Shown here: piece by piece, positions 26,420-36,590 of the stretch
How the letters are laid out: every line of letters begins with the position of its first letter
How positions within the stretch are numbered: the stretch's first letter is position 1
Source of the DNA: Shinella pollutisoli
Lineage (GTDB): Bacteria > Pseudomonadota > Alphaproteobacteria > Rhizobiales > Rhizobiaceae
Assembly: GCF_024609765.1 (NCBI RefSeq)
Contig: NZ_JANFDG010000007.1
Span: forward strand, 112,163 to 176,162
DNA length: 64,000 bases
Direction: 5' to 3'
Translations under genes and position numbers: made by a program
The notes under the pieces: model-generated
What the model was told of the DNA's origin: nothing
The model's database searches: none
What the model saw: the letters and a program-made list of their open reading frames with translations, nothing else

Positions 26420-26474
26420 TTGACTTCTCGCGAGAAAATGTGAGTAATTGCCCATGAGCGAAGCAAATGCTCAT
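26420..26474 (+). promoter_or_regulatory. smo operon promoter and operator
   Basis: TTGACT (26420-26425), 17 bases, then AGTAAT (26443-26448) form a sigma-70-type promoter. A perfect 12-bp palindrome TTCTCGCGAGAA (26425-26436) lies within the spacer. A second inverted repeat, ATGAGC-N9-GCTCAT (26454-26474), spans the expected start of transcription. These are candidate binding sites for the SorC-type regulator encoded just upstream. A GGGAGGA ribosome-binding site precedes smoE. Confidence 0.6.
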
Positions 26475-26494
26475 AACCTTCTGGGAGGAAGACG

Positions 26495-27808
26495 ATGAAT
26501 GTGAGAACCCTTCTGCTGGGCACCTGCTCGGCTGCTCTCCTGTGCGGATATGCCAATGCCGAGACGCTGACCATCGCGACGGTCAACAACGGCGACATGA
26601 TCCGCATGCAGGGGCTGACGGAAGATTTCACGACCAAGAACCCCGACATCCAGCTCGAATGGGTCACCTTGGAAGAGAACGTGCTGCGCGAGCGCGTCAC
26701 GACCGACATCGCGACGAAGGGCGGCCAGTACGACATCATGACGATCGGCACCTACGAGGTTCCGATCTGGGCGAAGCAGGGCTGGCTCCTGCCGCTCGAC
26801 AACCTCGGCGCCGACTACGACGTCGACGACCTGCTGCCGGCGATCCGCTCGGGTCTGACCGGCGACGACGGCAAGCTCTATGCCGCGCCGTTCTACGGCG
26901 AAAGCTCCATGGTCATGTATCGCAAGGACCTGATGGAGAAGGCGGGGCTCACCATGCCCGACGCGCCGACCTGGGAGTTCATCGCCGACGCGGCGCGCAA
27001 GATGACCAATCGTGACGAAGGCATCAACGGCATCTGCCTGCGCGGCAAGGCCGGCTGGGGCGAGAACATGGCCTTCCTGACGGCGACCTCGAACGCCTTC
27101 GGCGCGCGCTGGTTCGACGAGAACTGGAAGCCGCAGTTCGACCAGCCGGAATGGAAGAACACGCTCGACTTCTACATCAAGCTGATGAACGACGCCGGCC
27201 CGCAGGGCGCGTCCTCCAACGGCTTCAACGAGAACCTAGCGCTGTTCCAGCAGGGCAAGTGCGGCATGTGGATCGACGCCACGGTGGCGGCCTCCTTCGT
27301 GTCGAACCCGGCCGAATCGACGGTCGCCGACAAGGTCGGCTACGCGCTCGCCCCCGACACGGGGCTGGGCAAGCGCGGCAACTGGCTGTGGGCCTGGAAC
27401 CTCGCCATCCCGGCGGGCACGCAGAAGGCGGAAGCGGCCGAGAAGTTCATCGCCTGGGCGACCGGCAAGGACTATCTGAAGCTCGTCGCCGACAAGGAAG
27501 GCTGGGCCAACGTTCCCCCGGGCACGCGCACCTCGCTCTACGAGAACGCCGAGTACCAGAAGGCGGCGCCCTTCGCGAAGATGACGCTCGACTCGATCAA
27601 CGCGGCCGACCCGAAGAACCCGACGGTCAAGCCGGTGCCCTATGTCGGCGTGCAGTTCGTGGCGATCCCGGAATTCCAGGGTCTCGGCACGACGGTCGGC
27701 CAGCTCTTCTCGGCGGCGCTCGCCGGCCAGATGTCGGTCGACGACGCGCTCGCCCAGGCCCAGCAGGTCTCCGAGCGCGAGATGACCCGCGCCGGCTACA
27801 TCAAGTAA
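26495..27808 (+). CDS. smoE: Sorbitol/mannitol ABC substrate-binding protein
   Basis: Periplasmic binding protein of 437 aa, ABC CUT1-type (SBP_bac_1). The signal peptide TLLLGTCSAALLCGYANA is followed by ETLTIATVNNGDMIRMQGL. The domain is typical of rhizobial SmoE (GTYEVPIWAKQGWLLPLDNL; GQLFSAALAGQMSVDDALAQAQ at the end). It is the first gene of the operon; the permease genes follow after a 247-base gap holding a RIME element. Polyol specificity is inferred from the linked polyol dehydrogenases. Confidence 0.93.
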   Translation: MNVRTLLLGTCSAALLCGYANAETLTIATVNNGDMIRMQGLTEDFTTKNPDIQLEWVTLEENVLRERVTTDIATKGGQYDIMTIGTYEVPIWAKQGWLLPLDNLGADYDVDDLLPAIRSGLTGDDGKLYAAPFYGESSMVMYRKDLMEKAGLTMPDAPTWEFIADAARKMTNRDEGINGICLRGKAGWGENMAFLTATSNAFGARWFDENWKPQFDQPEWKNTLDFYIKLMNDAGPQGASSNGFNENLALFQQGKCGMWIDATVAASFVSNPAESTVADKVGYALAPDTGLGKRGNWLWAWNLAIPAGTQKAEAAEKFIAWATGKDYLKLVADKEGWANVPPGTRTSLYENAEYQKAAPFAKMTLDSINAADPKNPTVKPVPYVGVQFVAIPEFQGLGTTVGQLFSAALAGQMSVDDALAQAQQVSEREMTRAGYIK

Positions 27809-27879
27809 GCTACCTCCCCAAGGACGGGCTGCCCGGATGCGCTCCGGGCAGCCCCGGACGAGATGACGCCTGCGCGTTT

Positions 27880-27987
27880 CTCATCCCCTGCCGGAATATT
27901 CTCCCGAGCGGGGAGAAGGGTAAAGCGGCAAGGCATGAGTTCCTTGCCCCGCTTGCGGGGAGAGGATGCCGGCAGGCAGGTGAGGGG
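27880..27987. repeat. RIME-type element, copy 5, inside the smo operon
   Basis: A degenerate copy starting CTCATCC and ending GTGAGGGG, with internal CTCCCGAGCGGGGAG and CCCCGCTTGCGGGG hairpins. It lies between smoE and smoF, where a hairpin can protect the upstream smoE message and lower read-through into the permease genes. Confidence 0.75.
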
Positions 27988-28055
27988 CGGCTCCGCCCTT
28001 TAGGACGATGCGACGATACAGGCCGGCTTCCACCGGCCTTCGGGAGGAGGAACCC

Positions 28056-28928
28056 ATGGCAACCGAGAACACGCGCGGCCTGGCGCGGCTGATGCTTGCG
28101 CCGTCTGTTGCGCTTCTGCTCATCTGGATGATCGTGCCGCTGGCGATGACGCTGTGGTTCTCGTTCCAGAACTACAATCTCCTGAACCCGGCGAACGTCA
28201 GCTGGACGGGCCTGTTCAACTACAAGTACTTCTACACCGACCCGGCCTTCTTCCAGTCGATCTGGAACACGCTGTTGATCGTCGGCGGCGTGCTGGTGAT
28301 CACGGTGGTGGGCGGGATCGCCATCGCGCTGCTCCTCGACCAGCCGATGTGGGGGCAGGGGATCGTGCGCATCATGATCATCTCGCCCTTCTTCGTCATG
28401 CCGCCGGTGGCCGCGCTCGTCTGGAAGAACATGATCATGCACCCGGGCTACGGCGTGCTCGCCGACATCAACCGGGCGCTGGGCTTCCAGCCGGTCGACT
28501 GGTTCGCGCAATATCCGCTGTTCTCGATCATCATCATCGTCGCCTGGCAATGGCTGCCCTTCGCGACCCTCATCCTGCTCACCGCGCTGCAATCGCTCGA
28601 CGGCGAGCAGAAGGAGGCCGCCGAGATGGACGGCGCCGGCTTCGTCTCCCGCTTCGTCTACCTGACGCTGCCGCATCTCGCCCGCGCCATCACGGTCGTC
28701 ATCCTGATCCAGACGATCTTCCTGCTCGGCGTCTATGCCGAGATCCTCGTCACCACCAACGGCGGGCCGGGCTATGCGTCCACCAACCTCGCCTTCCTGA
28801 TCTACCGCACGGCGCTTCTCGGCTACGACGTCGGCGGCGCATCGGCCGGCGGCATCATTGCCGTCATCCTCGCCAACGTCGTCGCCATCTTCCTGATGCG
28901 CGCCGTCGGCAAGAACTTGGACCGCTAG
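28056..28928 (+). CDS. smoF: Sorbitol/mannitol ABC permease 1
   Basis: MalF-type inner-membrane permease of 290 aa with six predicted TM helices. The EAA loop is EAAEMDGAGFVSRFVYLTLPHL near residue 188. ATG 28056 has a GGAGGAGG ribosome-binding site; upstream in-frame sequence belongs to the RIME region. smoG follows after 15 bases. Confidence 0.93.
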   Translation: MATENTRGLARLMLAPSVALLLIWMIVPLAMTLWFSFQNYNLLNPANVSWTGLFNYKYFYTDPAFFQSIWNTLLIVGGVLVITVVGGIAIALLLDQPMWGQGIVRIMIISPFFVMPPVAALVWKNMIMHPGYGVLADINRALGFQPVDWFAQYPLFSIIIIVAWQWLPFATLILLTALQSLDGEQKEAAEMDGAGFVSRFVYLTLPHLARAITVVILIQTIFLLGVYAEILVTTNGGPGYASTNLAFLIYRTALLGYDVGGASAGGIIAVILANVVAIFLMRAVGKNLDR

Positions 28929-28943
28929 AGAGGAGGACCGGAC

Positions 28944-29768
28944 ATGGCACGCGCAGTCTCAACCCGACGCATGGCGGTCGCCACGATCGCCGCCTGGATC
29001 GTCGCCCTCATCATCTTCTTCCCGATCCTCTACACCATCATCACCTCGCTGAAGAGCGAGCCGGAGGCGATCCAGGGCTTCAACCTGATCCCGTCCTTCA
29101 CGCTGGAAAGCTACGTGACGGTGCAGACGCAGCGGGACTACTTCAAGCCCTTCATGAACTCGGTCGTGCTGTCGGTCGGCTCGACGCTGCTCGCACTCCT
29201 CGTCGCGGTGCCCGCAGCCTGGTCGATGGCCTTCTCGCCGACCAACCGCACCAAGGACATCCTGATGTGGATGCTCTCGACGAAGATGATGCCGGCCGTC
29301 GCCGTGCTGGTGCCGATCTACCTGATCTTCCGCGACACCGGGCTTCTCGACACGCGGCTGGGGCTGACGATCATGCTGACGCTGATCAACCTGCCGATCG
29401 TCGTGTGGATGCTCTACACCTACTTCCGCGAGATCCCGGGCGAGATCCTCGAAGCCGCGCGCATGGACGGGGCGACGCTTTGGGGGGAGATCGTCTACGT
29501 GCTCGCGCCGATGGCGGTGCCGGGGATCGCCTCCACCATGCTGCTCAACATCATTCTCGCCTGGAACGAGGCCTTCTGGACGATCCGGCTGACGACGACC
29601 AACGCCGCGCCGCTGACCGCCTTCATCGCCTCGTTCTCCAGCCCCCAGGGCCTGTTCTGGGCGAAACTGTCGGCGGCCTCCACGCTCGCCATCGCCCCCA
29701 TCCTGATCATGGGATGGTTTTCGCAGAAGCAGCTTGTCCGCGGCCTCACCTTCGGCGCCGTGAAGTAA
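28944..29768 (+). CDS. smoG: Sorbitol/mannitol ABC permease 2
   Basis: MalG-type permease of 274 aa with six predicted TM helices. The EAA loop [26 protein letters not shown] is near residue 170. It is preceded by an AGAGAGGAGG ribosome-binding site and followed by smoK after 28 bases. It pairs with SmoF to form the channel. Confidence 0.93.
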   Translation: MARAVSTRRMAVATIAAWIVALIIFFPILYTIITSLKSEPEAIQGFNLIPSFTLESYVTVQTQRDYFKPFMNSVVLSVGSTLLALLVAVPAAWSMAFSPTNRTKDILMWMLSTKMMPAVAVLVPIYLIFRDTGLLDTRLGLTIMLTLINLPIVVWMLYTYFREIPGEILEAARMDGATLWGEIVYVLAPMAVPGIASTMLLNIILAWNEAFWTIRLTTTNAAPLTAFIASFSSPQGLFWAKLSAASTLAIAPILIMGWFSQKQLVRGLTFGAVK

Positions 29769-29796
29769 GACGAACAAGGACCGGGGAGGAAAATCC

Positions 29797-30794
<998 letters not shown>

Positions 30795-30798
<4 letters not shown>

Positions 30799-31568
30799 AA
30801 CGGCTGGAGGGAAAGAGCGCGCTCATCACGGGCGCGGCGCGCGGCATAGGAAAGGCGTTCGCCGAGGCCTATGTGCGCGAGGGCGCGCGCGTCGCCATCG
30901 CCGACATCAACATCGAGCGGGCGCGAGCGACGGCGGGCGGGATCGGCCCCGCGGCCTATGCGGTGGAGATGGACGTGACGCGGCAGGCGTCCATCGACGC
31001 GGCGGTCGCGGCCTGCGTGGCGGAAGCCGGCGGCATCGACATCCTCGTCAACAATGCCGCCCTCTTCGACCTCGCGCCGATCGTCGAGATCACCCGCGAG
31101 AGCTACGAGACGCTGTTTGCCATCAACGTCTCCGGCACGCTCTTCACGCTGCAGGCAGTGGCCAGGCAGATGATCGCCCAAGGCCGCGGCGGCAAGATCA
31201 TCAACATGGCGAGCCAGGCCGGGCGGCGCGGCGAGGCGCTCGTCGCCGTCTACTGCGCCACCAAGGCGGCCGTCATCAGCCTCACCCAGTCGGCCGGGCT
31301 GGACCTCATCCAGCACCGCATCAACGTCAACGCCATCGCCCCCGGCGTGGTCGACGGCGAGCACTGGGAGGGGGTCGATGCGCTCTTCGCCCGGTACGAG
31401 AACCGTCCGCGCGGCGAGAAGAAGCGCCTCGTCGGCGAGGCCGTGCCCTACGGCCGCATGGGAACGGCCGAGGACCTGACCGGCATGGCGGTCTTCCTCG
31501 CCTCGGCGGAAAGCGACTACGTCGTCGCCCAGACCTACAATGTCGACGGCGGCAACTGGATGAGCTGA
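30795..31568 (+). CDS. smoS: Sorbitol dehydrogenase (SDR family)
   Basis: NAD-dependent short-chain dehydrogenase of 257 aa, oxidising sorbitol to fructose (galactitol is also used by some homologues). It has the cofactor motif TGAARGIG at 13-20, NNAA near 88, the catalytic Ser in NMASQAGR and the Y-C-A-T-K active-site pair near 152-156. The length matches Rhodobacter and rhizobial SmoS. The start codon overlaps the smoK stop. Confidence 0.93.
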
Positions 31569-31632
31569 GGCCCGCGCGGGCCGGCATGAGTGAGAGACCG
31601 GAGGCCAGCCCGCCTCCATCCGGAAGGACAAG

Positions 31633-33120
31633 ATGATGACCACGAAACTGTCGCTCGCCACCCTGAAAGAGGTCGCAAGGACCGCAAGCGTGCCGGCCTA
31701 CGACCGCTCCGCCCTCAAGGCCGGCATCGTCCACTTCGGCGTCGGCAATTTCCACCGGGCGCACCAGGCGGTCTATCTCGACGACCTGTTCAACCTCGGC
31801 GAGGACCACGACTGGGCGATCGTCGGCGCGGGCGTGCTGCCCTCCGACGAGGCGATGCGGGAAAAGCTCGCCGGGCAGGATTTCCTGACGACCGTCGTCG
31901 AGCAGGACAACAACCGTTCGGACGCGCGCGTCACCGGCGCGATGATCGGTTATCTGAGGCCCGGCGATGTGGCGGCGACGGTGGCCCGGCTCGCCGACCC
32001 GGCGATCCGCATCGTCTCGCTGACGATCACCGAGGGCGGCTATTTCATCAATCCCGCCTCCGGCGTCTTCGATCCGGCGCATCCGGCGATCGCGGCGGAC
32101 GGGAGAAATCCCGGCGCGCCGAAGACCGTCTTCGGCCTCATCATCGCCGGCCTCAAGGCGCGGCGCGACAGGGGCATCGCCCCCTTCACCGTCATGTCCT
32201 GCGACAACATCCCCGGCAACGGCGAGGTGACGCATGCGGCCGTCTCGGGGCTCGCGCGCCTCTCCGACCCGGCGCTCGCCGACTGGATCGACGCGAACGT
32301 CGCCTTCCCGAACGGCATGGTCGACCGCATTACGCCCGCGACCGGCCCGCGCGAGATCGGCATCGTCGCCTCCGAATACGACATCGACGACCAGTGGCCG
32401 GTGTTCTGCGAGGAGTTCAAGCAGTGGGTGCTGGAGGATCGTTTCCCTGAAGGGCGTCCGGCGCTGGAGAAGGTCGGCGTGCAGTTCGTGCCGGACGTGG
32501 CGCCCTACGAGCACATGAAGATCCGCATCCTCAACGGCGGGCATGCGGCGATCGCCTATCCGGCGGCCCTCCTCGACATCCATTTCGTGCACGAGGCGAT
32601 GGAGGACGCCGATATCCGCGCCTTCCTCGCCAAGCTGGAGAAGGAGGAGATCATCCCCGTCATCCCGCCGGTGCCGGACACCGACCTCGACGACTATTTC
32701 GACCTGATCGAGCGGCGCTTCTCCAACCCGAAGATCGGCGACACGATCCCGCGGCTCGCCCAGGACGGTTCCAACCGCCAGCCGAAGTTCATCCTGCCGT
32801 CGACCGCCGACCGGCTCCGGCGCGGCGAGGATGTCGTCGGCCTGTCGCTCGTCTCCGCGCTCTGGTGCCGCTATCTCGCCGGAACGTCGGACAGCGGCAA
32901 GGCGATCGCCTTCAACGACCCGAACATCGACCGCATCCATGCCGCGGCCAAGGCGGCGAAGGGCGATCCCGCGGCGTTCCTCGAGCTGAAGGACATCTTC
33001 GGCGAGGTCGCCGGTTCCGACCTGTTCCGCCGCCGCTTCGCCCATGCGCTGAGGACGCTGCAGGAGAAGGGAACGCGGGCGACGCTCCGGCTCTATCTGG
33101 ACGGCAAGCTCGCGGCATAG
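31633..33120 (+). CDS. mtlK: Mannitol 2-dehydrogenase
   Basis: Polyol-specific long-chain dehydrogenase of 495 aa that converts mannitol to fructose with NAD. It has the N-terminal dinucleotide-binding segment HFGVGNFHRAHQAVYLDDL and the catalytic signature K-x4-N-x2-H in KIRILNGGH near residue 297. Two adjacent ATGs (31633, 31636) follow an AAGGA ribosome-binding site. It sits in the operon between smoS and a HAD phosphatase. Confidence 0.95.
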   Translation: MMTTKLSLATLKEVARTASVPAYDRSALKAGIVHFGVGNFHRAHQAVYLDDLFNLGEDHDWAIVGAGVLPSDEAMREKLAGQDFLTTVVEQDNNRSDARVTGAMIGYLRPGDVAATVARLADPAIRIVSLTITEGGYFINPASGVFDPAHPAIAADGRNPGAPKTVFGLIIAGLKARRDRGIAPFTVMSCDNIPGNGEVTHAAVSGLARLSDPALADWIDANVAFPNGMVDRITPATGPREIGIVASEYDIDDQWPVFCEEFKQWVLEDRFPEGRPALEKVGVQFVPDVAPYEHMKIRILNGGHAAIAYPAALLDIHFVHEAMEDADIRAFLAKLEKEEIIPVIPPVPDTDLDDYFDLIERRFSNPKIGDTIPRLAQDGSNRQPKFILPSTADRLRRGEDVVGLSLVSALWCRYLAGTSDSGKAIAFNDPNIDRIHAAAKAAKGDPAAFLELKDIFGEVAGSDLFRRRFAHALRTLQEKGTRATLRLYLDGKLAA

Positions 33121-33151
33121 TAGGCGATCGGCCGGAAACGGAGCGAAAGCC

Positions 33152-33844
33152 ATGGCAGCGACGCCGACCGAACTGGTGATCTTCGATTGCGACGGCGTGC
33201 TGGTCGACAGCGAGCCGATCTCGCTCTCGGTGCTGGTCGAGGCGCTGGCCGCCGCCGGCGTCGCCATGAGCGAGGCGGAGGCGCACGAGCGCTTCCTCGG
33301 CCGCAGCCTGAAGAGCATGTCGGAAATGCTGCGCGACGAGCACGGGCTCGCCGTCGACGGGCCGTTCCTCGACGCCATGCGCCAGGCGCTCTACGCCCGC
33401 TTCCGCGAAGAGCTGCAGCCGATCGCCGGCATCGCCGAGGCGGTCGACGCGCTCGGCATCGCCCATTGCGTCGCCTCCTCCTCGCAGCCCGAGCGCATCC
33501 GCCTGTCGCTGACGGTCACCGGCCTCATCGACCGTTTCGAGCCGAACATCTTCAGCGCCAGCATGGTCGCGCACGGCAAGCCGGCGCCCGATCTCTTCCT
33601 GCATGCGAGCGCGGCGATGGGGGTCCGCCCCGAGCGCTGCGTCGTCGTGGAGGACAGCCCGGCGGGCGTCGTGGCGGCGAAGGCCGCCGGCATGCGCGTC
33701 TTCGCCTTCACCGGCGGCTCGCACGCCCGCAGCGAAAGCCACCGGGCGGCCCTTCTCGGTCTCGGCCCCGACCGCCTGTTTGACGACATGCGGGAATTGG
33801 GACAGTTTGTCCGCGCGGAAGAGGTCGACGGGAAAGTATCTTGA
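33152..33844 (+). CDS. HAD-family sugar-phosphatase-like hydrolase
   Basis: A 230-aa HAD subfamily IA protein. Motif I is FDCDGVLVDSEP (nucleophile Asp near residue 10), motif II is the Ser in VASSSQPERI, the Lys is in GKPAPDLF, and motif III is VVEDSPAGVVAAKAAGM. Beta-phosphoglucomutase-like and polyol-phosphatase activities are both possible. Its stop overlaps the next start by one base (TGATG), so it is coupled to the FGGY kinase gene at the end of the polyol operon. Confidence 0.88.
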   Translation: MAATPTELVIFDCDGVLVDSEPISLSVLVEALAAAGVAMSEAEAHERFLGRSLKSMSEMLRDEHGLAVDGPFLDAMRQALYARFREELQPIAGIAEAVDALGIAHCVASSSQPERIRLSLTVTGLIDRFEPNIFSASMVAHGKPAPDLFLHASAAMGVRPERCVVVEDSPAGVVAAKAAGMRVFAFTGGSHARSESHRAALLGLGPDRLFDDMRELGQFVRAEEVDGKVS

Positions 33845-35424
33845 TGCGCGATCTGATCGTTGCGGTGGACATCGGGACCGGCAGTGCGCGTGCCGGTGTG
33901 TTCGACCGGAGCGGCGATATGCTGGCGCGCGCCGACCATCCGATCGCCATGCTGCGACCGCGCGAGAACCATGCCGAGCACGATTCGGAGGATATCTGGC
34001 GCGCCGTCTGCATCGCCGTGCGCGGCGCCCGCGCGGCGGCGAAGGTCGAGGCCGGCCGCATCGCCGCCATCGGCTTCGACGCGACCTGCTCGCTCGTCGT
34101 GCGCGACCGGCAGGGCCGGCCGCTCGCCGTCTCCGGCGAGGATCCGCGCTGGGACACCATCGTCTGGCTCGACCACCGTGCGATCGCCGAGGCCGATTTC
34201 TGCACGGCGACGGACCATCCCGTGCTTGTCCATTCCGGCCGCGCCATGTCGCCGGAAATGCAGATGCCGAAGCTGATGTGGCTGAAGCGCAACCGGCCGG
34301 AGCAATGGGACGAGGCCGGCTACTTCTTCGACCTCGCCGATTTCATGACCTGGCGGGCGACGGGCTCGCCCGCCCGCTCGCGCTGCACCACGACCTCGAA
34401 ATGGAACTACCTCGCCCACGAGGCGGCGCCGTGGAACGACAGCTTCCTTTCCGCAATCGGCCTGGAGGATCTGCGCGCGCGCGGCCTGCTGCCGGAGACG
34501 ACGCTGGCCGTGGGAGCAGCGGTCGGGCCGCTGACGCCGGCGGCCGCCGCCGATCTCGGCCTCGACACCGGCTGTGTGGCGTCCGCCGGCCTCGTCGACG
34601 CCTATGCCGGGGCCTTCGGCGTGCTCGGCGCCTTCGCCGGCGAGCCGGAGGCGCTGGAGCGCCGGCTGGCGCTGATCGGCGGCACGTCGAGCTGCATCGT
34701 CGCCTTCTCGCGCGAGAAGAGGTTCGGCTTCGGCATGTGGGGACCGTACTACGAGGCGGTTCTGCCGGGCTGGTGGCTGGTCGAGGGCGGGCAGTCGGCG
34801 GCCGGCGCGCTGCTCGACCACGTCGTGCGCAGCCACAGCGCGGGCGGCGAGCCGTCGGCCGCCGTCCACGCCGCTATTGTCGCGCGCATCCGTGCGCTGC
34901 GGGAGGCGGAGGGCGAGGCTTTCGGCGCACGGCTGCACGTGCTGCCCGATTTCCACGGCAACCGCACGCCGCTGGCCGATCCGCACGCGCTCGGCGTCAT
35001 CAGCGGGCTGTCGCTCGACGCGTCCTTCGACGGCCTCTGCCGGCTCTATTGGCGCAGCTGCGTGGGGATCGCGCTCGGCATACGCCATATCCTCGAGACG
35101 CTCGGCGGCTGCGGCTACGTCGTCGACGCGCTGCATGTGGCGGGAGGGCACCTGCGCAACCCGCTGCTGATGGAGCTCTACCGCGACGTCACCGGCTGCC
35201 GCCTCGTCGTGGCGGAGACGAGCGACGCCGTGCTGCTCGGCACGGCGATGACGGCGGCCGTCGCGGGCGGCCTCCATCCCGACCTTCCGGCCGCCGGCCG
35301 CGGCATGTATCCGGGCGCGCAGGACCTGCTGCCGGATGCCGGCCGCAAGGCCGTCTACGACCGGAATTACCGCCGCTTCCTCGCGCTCCAGCGCCACCGT
35401 GCGGAACTCGACGCGATCGCCTGA
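33844..35424 (+). CDS. FGGY-family pentulose/polyol kinase
   Basis: A 526-aa carbohydrate kinase of the FGGY ribitol/ribulose-kinase (RBK) type. The N-terminal ATPase fold begins VAVDIGTGSARAGVFD, with GFDATCSLVV near 79. The C-terminal half has GGTSSCIVAF, DFHGNRTPLADP and the FGGY-like signature around VVDALHVAGGHLRNPLLMELYRDVTGCRLVV. It is the last gene of the smo-mtlK unit. The dehydrogenases yield free fructose, but this subfamily usually phosphorylates ribulose, ribitol or erythritol-like substrates, so the substrate is open. Confidence 0.88.
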   Translation: MRDLIVAVDIGTGSARAGVFDRSGDMLARADHPIAMLRPRENHAEHDSEDIWRAVCIAVRGARAAAKVEAGRIAAIGFDATCSLVVRDRQGRPLAVSGEDPRWDTIVWLDHRAIAEADFCTATDHPVLVHSGRAMSPEMQMPKLMWLKRNRPEQWDEAGYFFDLADFMTWRATGSPARSRCTTTSKWNYLAHEAAPWNDSFLSAIGLEDLRARGLLPETTLAVGAAVGPLTPAAAADLGLDTGCVASAGLVDAYAGAFGVLGAFAGEPEALERRLALIGGTSSCIVAFSREKRFGFGMWGPYYEAVLPGWWLVEGGQSAAGALLDHVVRSHSAGGEPSAAVHAAIVARIRALREAEGEAFGARLHVLPDFHGNRTPLADPHALGVISGLSLDASFDGLCRLYWRSCVGIALGIRHILETLGGCGYVVDALHVAGGHLRNPLLMELYRDVTGCRLVVAETSDAVLLGTAMTAAVAGGLHPDLPAAGRGMYPGAQDLLPDAGRKAVYDRNYRRFLALQRHRAELDAIA

Positions 35425-35455
35425 CGGGCGCCCTAAAAAAATTTTCGGAGCCGCC

Positions 35456-35616
35456 GGAACCAAAAGCGCGGCCGTGGGTTTTCCAGTCGTCGCCGGCACG
35501 CGCATATCTCCCCCGATGCGAGGCCCCCCGCCGGCGACATGACCACGACACCGTATCCCCCTCCGGTCCGTGGGACTTGCAAGCAGCCAGCGCCTCCCCG
35601 GCGCTGGCTGCTTTTT
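35456..35616 (+). ncRNA. Candidate stress-controlled small RNA between the FGGY kinase and phyR
   Basis: The gene-free stretch 35425-35717 contains GGAAC (35456-35460), 16 bases, then GGTT (35477-35480), close to the sigma-EcfG consensus GGAAC-N16-CGTT with one mismatch. A strong terminator ends at 35616. A transcript of about 130 nt would result. No credible open frame lies within it. This is inference from two signals; the terminator may only serve the upstream operon. Confidence 0.35.
35582..35616 (+). terminator. Strong Rho-independent terminator
   Basis: A perfect 13-bp stem AGCAGCCAGCGCC / GGCGCTGGCTGCT with a 5-base loop (TCCCC), followed by a run of T to 35616. The opposite strand lacks a T-tract, so it acts on plus-strand transcripts: the polyol operon and/or the candidate small RNA. 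Confidence 0.85.
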
Positions 35617-35717
35617 CGTATCGGTCCGGCCGTGTCCGGACGTGCCAAGGCGGCGGTGGGCGTGCCGTCCCACCGCCGCCGGCCGCGTCGCCGCTGCGGC
35701 CCTCCGGGGAGCTGCGG

Positions 35718-36512
35718 TCAGGCCGCTGCGCGTGTACGCGGCGTGAACAGGAGTGCCTGGTTGATCAGCACCTTGACCTGTTCGGGGTCGAACGGCTTGG
35801 ACACGAGGAAGGCGGGCTCGGGCCGTTCACCGGTCAGGAGCCGCTCGGGATAGGCGGTGATGAAGATGACCGGGATCTTGCTGGTGGAGAGGATGGTATT
35901 GACGGCGTCGATGCCGGAGCTGCCGTCGGCGAGCTTCACGTCGGCAAGCACCAGGCCGGGGCGGCTGTCGCTCCAAAGCGCCTCGGCCTCCGCCCGCGTG
36001 CGGGCGATGCCGGCGACGCGGTGGCCCATGCCGTTGACCATGTGGGCGAGGTCGAGCGCGATCAGCGGCTCGTCCTCGATGATCATGATGCCGGTCTCCG
36101 CCTGGGCGGCGATCTCGGCGAAGGCGGTGTCGAGCAGCGCGCGGATCGCGGCGTCCTGCGCCTGCAGGATGCGGGCGGCGTCCTCCACGGAGAAGCCCTC
36201 GACGGTCGTCAGCAGCAGCGCCTGCCGGCCGAGTGGCGGCACGGCGGAAAGGTCGAAGGGCGCCTCGGCGCCCGGTGCGGGAACGCCGGCGTTGCGGCCC
36301 ATCGAGATCGGGAAGGAGGCGATGATGCGGCTGAGCAGGCCGAAGAGCGCCGTCTTGTCGTCCTCCTCGCCCGAAAGCACGGAAGGATCGGCAAGGATCG
36401 TTTCCAGCGTGGCGGCGACATAGGCGTCGCCCGAGGACTGGGTTCCCGTCAGGGCGCGCGCGTAGCGGCGCAGCGCCGGGAGGTTCGGCCCGATACGATC
36501 GGAAATGGCCAT
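35718..36512 (-). CDS. phyR: General stress response anti-anti-sigma factor PhyR
   Basis: A 264-aa response regulator with an N-terminal sigma-factor-like domain (about residues 5-135) and a C-terminal receiver (140-255). When the receiver Asp (D191 in LVLADVKL) is phosphorylated, the sigma-like domain binds NepR and frees sigma-EcfG. The acidic pair E146/D147, the T in FITAYP and the K in SKPFDP complete the receiver. It is divergent from nepR-ecfG, with a perfect EcfG-type promoter upstream. Confidence 0.96.
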   Translation of the reverse strand: MAISDRIGPNLPALRRYARALTGTQSSGDAYVAATLETILADPSVLSGEEDDKTALFGLLSRIIASFPISMGRNAGVPAPGAEAPFDLSAVPPLGRQALLLTTVEGFSVEDAARILQAQDAAIRALLDTAFAEIAAQAETGIMIIEDEPLIALDLAHMVNGMGHRVAGIARTRAEAEALWSDSRPGLVLADVKLADGSSGIDAVNTILSTSKIPVIFITAYPERLLTGERPEPAFLVSKPFDPEQVKVLINQALLFTPRTRAAA

Positions 36513-36559
36513 GGTTGTTCCCCTGTTCTTCGGTTTGCGGGACTTGCGTTCGACGCTCC

Positions 36560-36584
36560 AACGCGCGCGGCAAATTTTGGTTCC
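36560..36584 (-). promoter_or_regulatory. Sigma-EcfG promoter of phyR
   Basis: On the minus strand GGAAC (36584-36580) and CGTT (36563-36560) are separated by exactly 16 bases, a perfect match to the alphaproteobacterial general-stress promoter. A start near 36553 would give a leader of about 40 bases before phyR, implying positive feedback. Confidence 0.88.
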
Positions 36585-36590
36585 GTGCAG

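Noticed and set aside
33391..35673. A 760-codon minus-strand open frame opposite the HAD and FGGY kinase genes
   Set aside because: Arg/Ala/Gly-rich shadow frame without recognisable domain or ribosome-binding site; the plus strand has two well-supported enzymes.
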